This document shows, one piece after another, positions 6,526-8,046 of a stretch of 8,046 nt of DNA. How positions within the stretch are numbered: position 1 is the stretch's first letter; each line of letters opens with the position of its first letter. Location: NCBI GenBank assembly GCA_002684375.1, contig NYVC01000065.1, positions 10,177 through 18,222 on the forward strand, in the 5' to 3' direction. The position numbers were made by a program, and so were the translations under genes. This stretch comes from Marinovum sp. (GTDB taxonomy: Bacteria; Pseudomonadota; Alphaproteobacteria; Rhodobacterales; Rhodobacteraceae). Below the pieces are notes generated by a model that searched no databases, was not told where the DNA came from, and saw nothing but the letters and a program-made list of their open reading frames with translations.

Positions 6526-7545
6526 ATGCGCTACCCTAAACTGCTCTGCTTTCTCACCGCATTTTTGGTGTCAACCGCCTCTGTTGTCAGCGCAACGGAA
6601 TTGAATATCTACTCCCACCGCCAGCCGTTTCTTATCAATCCATTCTTGGAGGCTTTTACCGAAAAGACCGGTATTAAAACCAATGTGGTTTATTCGACCA
6701 AAGGCCTGGCACAACGGTTGAAGGCCGAGGGTAAAAACAGCCCCGCAGATGTGATCCTGACCGTCGATATTGGGCGGCTTTATATCTACCAAGACATGCA
6801 ACTTCTGGCCCCGATTGTGTCTGACAAAATGAAGGCGAACATACCGGCCCATTTGCGTAGCGCGGACAATACATGGTTTGGTCTGTCCAAGCGGTCGCGG
6901 ATTATCGTGACTGCAAAAGACCGTGTTGAGGTTGGCGCTATAAAGGACATCGAAGATTTGGCAGATCCGCGCTGGGCGGGTAAGATCTGTGTGCGCCCGG
7001 GCAGCCATGTGTATAATCGCGCACTTCTGGCCTCGATTATCGCAGCGCATGGTCTTGAAAAAGCCGAAGCTTGGGCCACCGGGTTGGTTGCCAATCTTGC
7101 GCGGCGCCCTCAGGGCAATGATCGCGCACAGGTGAAAGCGATATATGAAGGTCAATGCGACATCGCCATCATCAATAATTATTATTTTGGGAAATTGAAA
7201 TATGCCGAAGACACCAATCAACAAAAATGGGCACAAGCCCTCAACTTGGTGTTTCCAAATCAGGGTGCGGACGGGCGCGGTGCGCATGTAAATATCTCGG
7301 GTGGTGGCGTGGCGCTGCATTCGAAAAACAAGGCGGCGGCGGTCCAACTGCTGGAATTTCTAACCGACGCTGAGGCACAGACCCTATATAGTGAGATCAA
7401 TTTTGAATACCCGGCCAATCCGAAGGTACCGCACACGGCTGAGTTGCAAAGCTGGGGTCGTTTTGTCGAGGATCAATTGCCGATCCTGCGGATTGCCGAG
7501 CTGTCGCGCGACGCGCAGAAGATCATCGACCGGGTCGGTTGGTAG
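6526..7545 (+). CDS. Fe(III) ABC transporter substrate-binding protein (FbpA/FutA type)
   Basis: Periplasmic receptor that binds ferric iron and delivers it to an inner-membrane ABC permease. The 339-aa length is typical. A signal peptide is clear (basic start, hydrophobic 6-22, cleavage near VVSA-TEL at 23/24). The mature protein opens with the class hallmark LNIYSHRQPF (26-35), followed by YSTKG (56-60), the strand ADVILTVD (74-81) and WFGLSKRSRIIV (117-128). It then has RPGSHVYNRAL (157-167) with Y163, and the tandem tyrosines in INNYYFGKL (Y219-Y220), the ferric-iron ligands of this family. H31 may add a ligand, as in some FutA-like proteins. AGGA at 6514-6517 sits 8 nt before the ATG and inside the end of the previous gene, so translation of the two is probably coupled. 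A permease gene follows after 4 bp. Iron specificity is well supported by the dityrosine site. Confidence 0.93.
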   Translation: MRYPKLLCFLTAFLVSTASVVSATELNIYSHRQPFLINPFLEAFTEKTGIKTNVVYSTKGLAQRLKAEGKNSPADVILTVDIGRLYIYQDMQLLAPIVSDKMKANIPAHLRSADNTWFGLSKRSRIIVTAKDRVEVGAIKDIEDLADPRWAGKICVRPGSHVYNRALLASIIAAHGLEKAEAWATGLVANLARRPQGNDRAQVKAIYEGQCDIAIINNYYFGKLKYAEDTNQQKWAQALNLVFPNQGADGRGAHVNISGGGVALHSKNKAAAVQLLEFLTDAEAQTLYSEINFEYPANPKVPHTAELQSWGRFVEDQLPILRIAELSRDAQKIIDRVGW

Positions 7546-7549
7546 TTTC

Positions 7550-8046
7550 GTGCAAGCGGCGCGACGCTCTTTCGATATCTGGTCTGCGAGCGTTTTCACG
7601 ATTGCTTTGATCTTATTCGCACCGGTTATTTCACTGATTGCACTGAGCTTTGGTGACAGTGACGGCCTTTGGGCGCATTTATTCGATACGGTTTTGGCCA
7701 GATATATCCTGACGACACTAGCGCTGATGGTGGGTGTCTCTGTGGTAACGCTTGTGTTCGGCGTCACAACCGCTTGGATCGTTGCGGCCTATAAGTTCCG
7801 CTTCTCGCGTGTTCTGGATATGATTATCCTTCTGCCTATCGCCTGTCCGGCCTATCTGGTCGCCTATGCCTATACTGATTTTTTTGAATATGCCGGACCG
7901 GTGCAGGGGATGTTGCGCAATCTGTTTGGCTGGCAATCGCCGCGCGATTATTATTTTCCCGAAATAAGATCGCTTGGCGGCGCAGTTTTTGTGCTGTCTT
8001 CTGTGCTATACCCTTATGTCTATCTGCTGGCGCGCACTGCTTTTCG
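7550..8046 (+). CDS. Fe(III) ABC transporter permease (FbpB type), 3' partial
   Basis: Inner-membrane permease partner of the preceding iron-binding protein. The frame starts at GTG 7550, 4 bp after the binding-protein stop, and runs open for 165 codons to the window edge. The product begins VQAARRSFDIWS, then has a hydrophobic helix (about 13-33) ending LIALSFGD. A second helix region (about 53-78, ILTTLALMVGVSVVTLVFGV) begins the conserved transmembrane domain. The characteristic iron-permease stretch LLPIACPAYLVAYAYTDFFE follows (about 94-113), then a further helix at SVLYPYVYLLARTAF near the end. The product should be a long, two-domain permease of roughly 500-plus residues; the EAA loop that docks the ATPase would lie outside this window. 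GTG is accepted as the start because of the tight spacing and lack of a nearby ATG, although the ribosome site is weak. Confidence 0.9.
   Translation, partial: MQAARRSFDIWSASVFTIALILFAPVISLIALSFGDSDGLWAHLFDTVLARYILTTLALMVGVSVVTLVFGVTTAWIVAAYKFRFSRVLDMIILLPIACPAYLVAYAYTDFFEYAGPVQGMLRNLFGWQSPRDYYFPEIRSLGGAVFVLSSVLYPYVYLLARTAF

Noticed and set aside
6571..7347. Long open frame on the minus strand (258 codons) opposite the iron-binding protein gene
   Set aside because: It is antisense to a gene with unmistakable FbpA/FutA motifs, its translation shows no family signature or sensible hydrophobic pattern, and no ribosome site precedes it.
7384..7936. Two minus-strand open frames at the right end
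   Set aside because: They overlie the iron permease, whose conserved membrane motifs are on the plus strand. The antisense translations are low-complexity reflections of that coding sequence.

Overview
The window looks like part of a chromosome from a marine alphaproteobacterium, most likely the Rhodobacterales/Roseobacter group. That placement is an inference. It rests on the moderate GC content, the alphaproteobacterial-style Amidase_3 enzyme, and an iron-type TGA-N9-TCA operator in front of an iron-uptake operon. I see no mobile element, tRNA, rRNA or CRISPR array. Seven protein genes fill the window; the first is cut at its 5' end and the last at its 3' end.

Left part (1-3700). A zinc-dependent N-acetylmuramoyl-L-alanine amidase (+ strand, start outside the window) runs tail-to-tail into three minus-strand genes. 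Read in their own direction these are an inosine/uridine-type nucleoside hydrolase, a small GNAT acetyltransferase and the protein AMPylator SelO. Gaps of about 44 and 38 bp suggest one transcriptional unit. I see no obvious pathway joining the three beyond nucleoside/nucleotide handling and protein modification or stress.

Divergent regulatory region (about 3705-3984). This 280-bp gap separates the nucleoside hydrolase from a plus-strand operon. It holds a perfect 15-bp dyad, TGACTAAATTAGTCA, a TTGACA hexamer just upstream of it, and further imperfect dyads. The TGA-N9-TCA spacing matches iron-responsive operators known from alphaproteobacteria (RirA box / 'Iron-Rhodo-box').

Right part (3985-8046). 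The plus-strand operon encodes, in order: a secreted DUF4856-type protein with a DxDxDG calcium-like loop; a multi-pass membrane di-iron enzyme of the sterol desaturase/fatty acid hydroxylase superfamily; a periplasmic Fe(III)-binding protein of the FbpA/FutA type with the tandem-tyrosine iron site; and the start of the matching inner-membrane ABC permease. A strong hairpin without a T-tract separates the DUF4856 gene from the rest. The last three genes are packed within 4 bp of each other. The most interesting hypothesis here is that this is an iron-regulated Fe(III) acquisition locus in which a DUF4856 protein and a membrane di-iron oxygenase are accessory parts with no assigned role.
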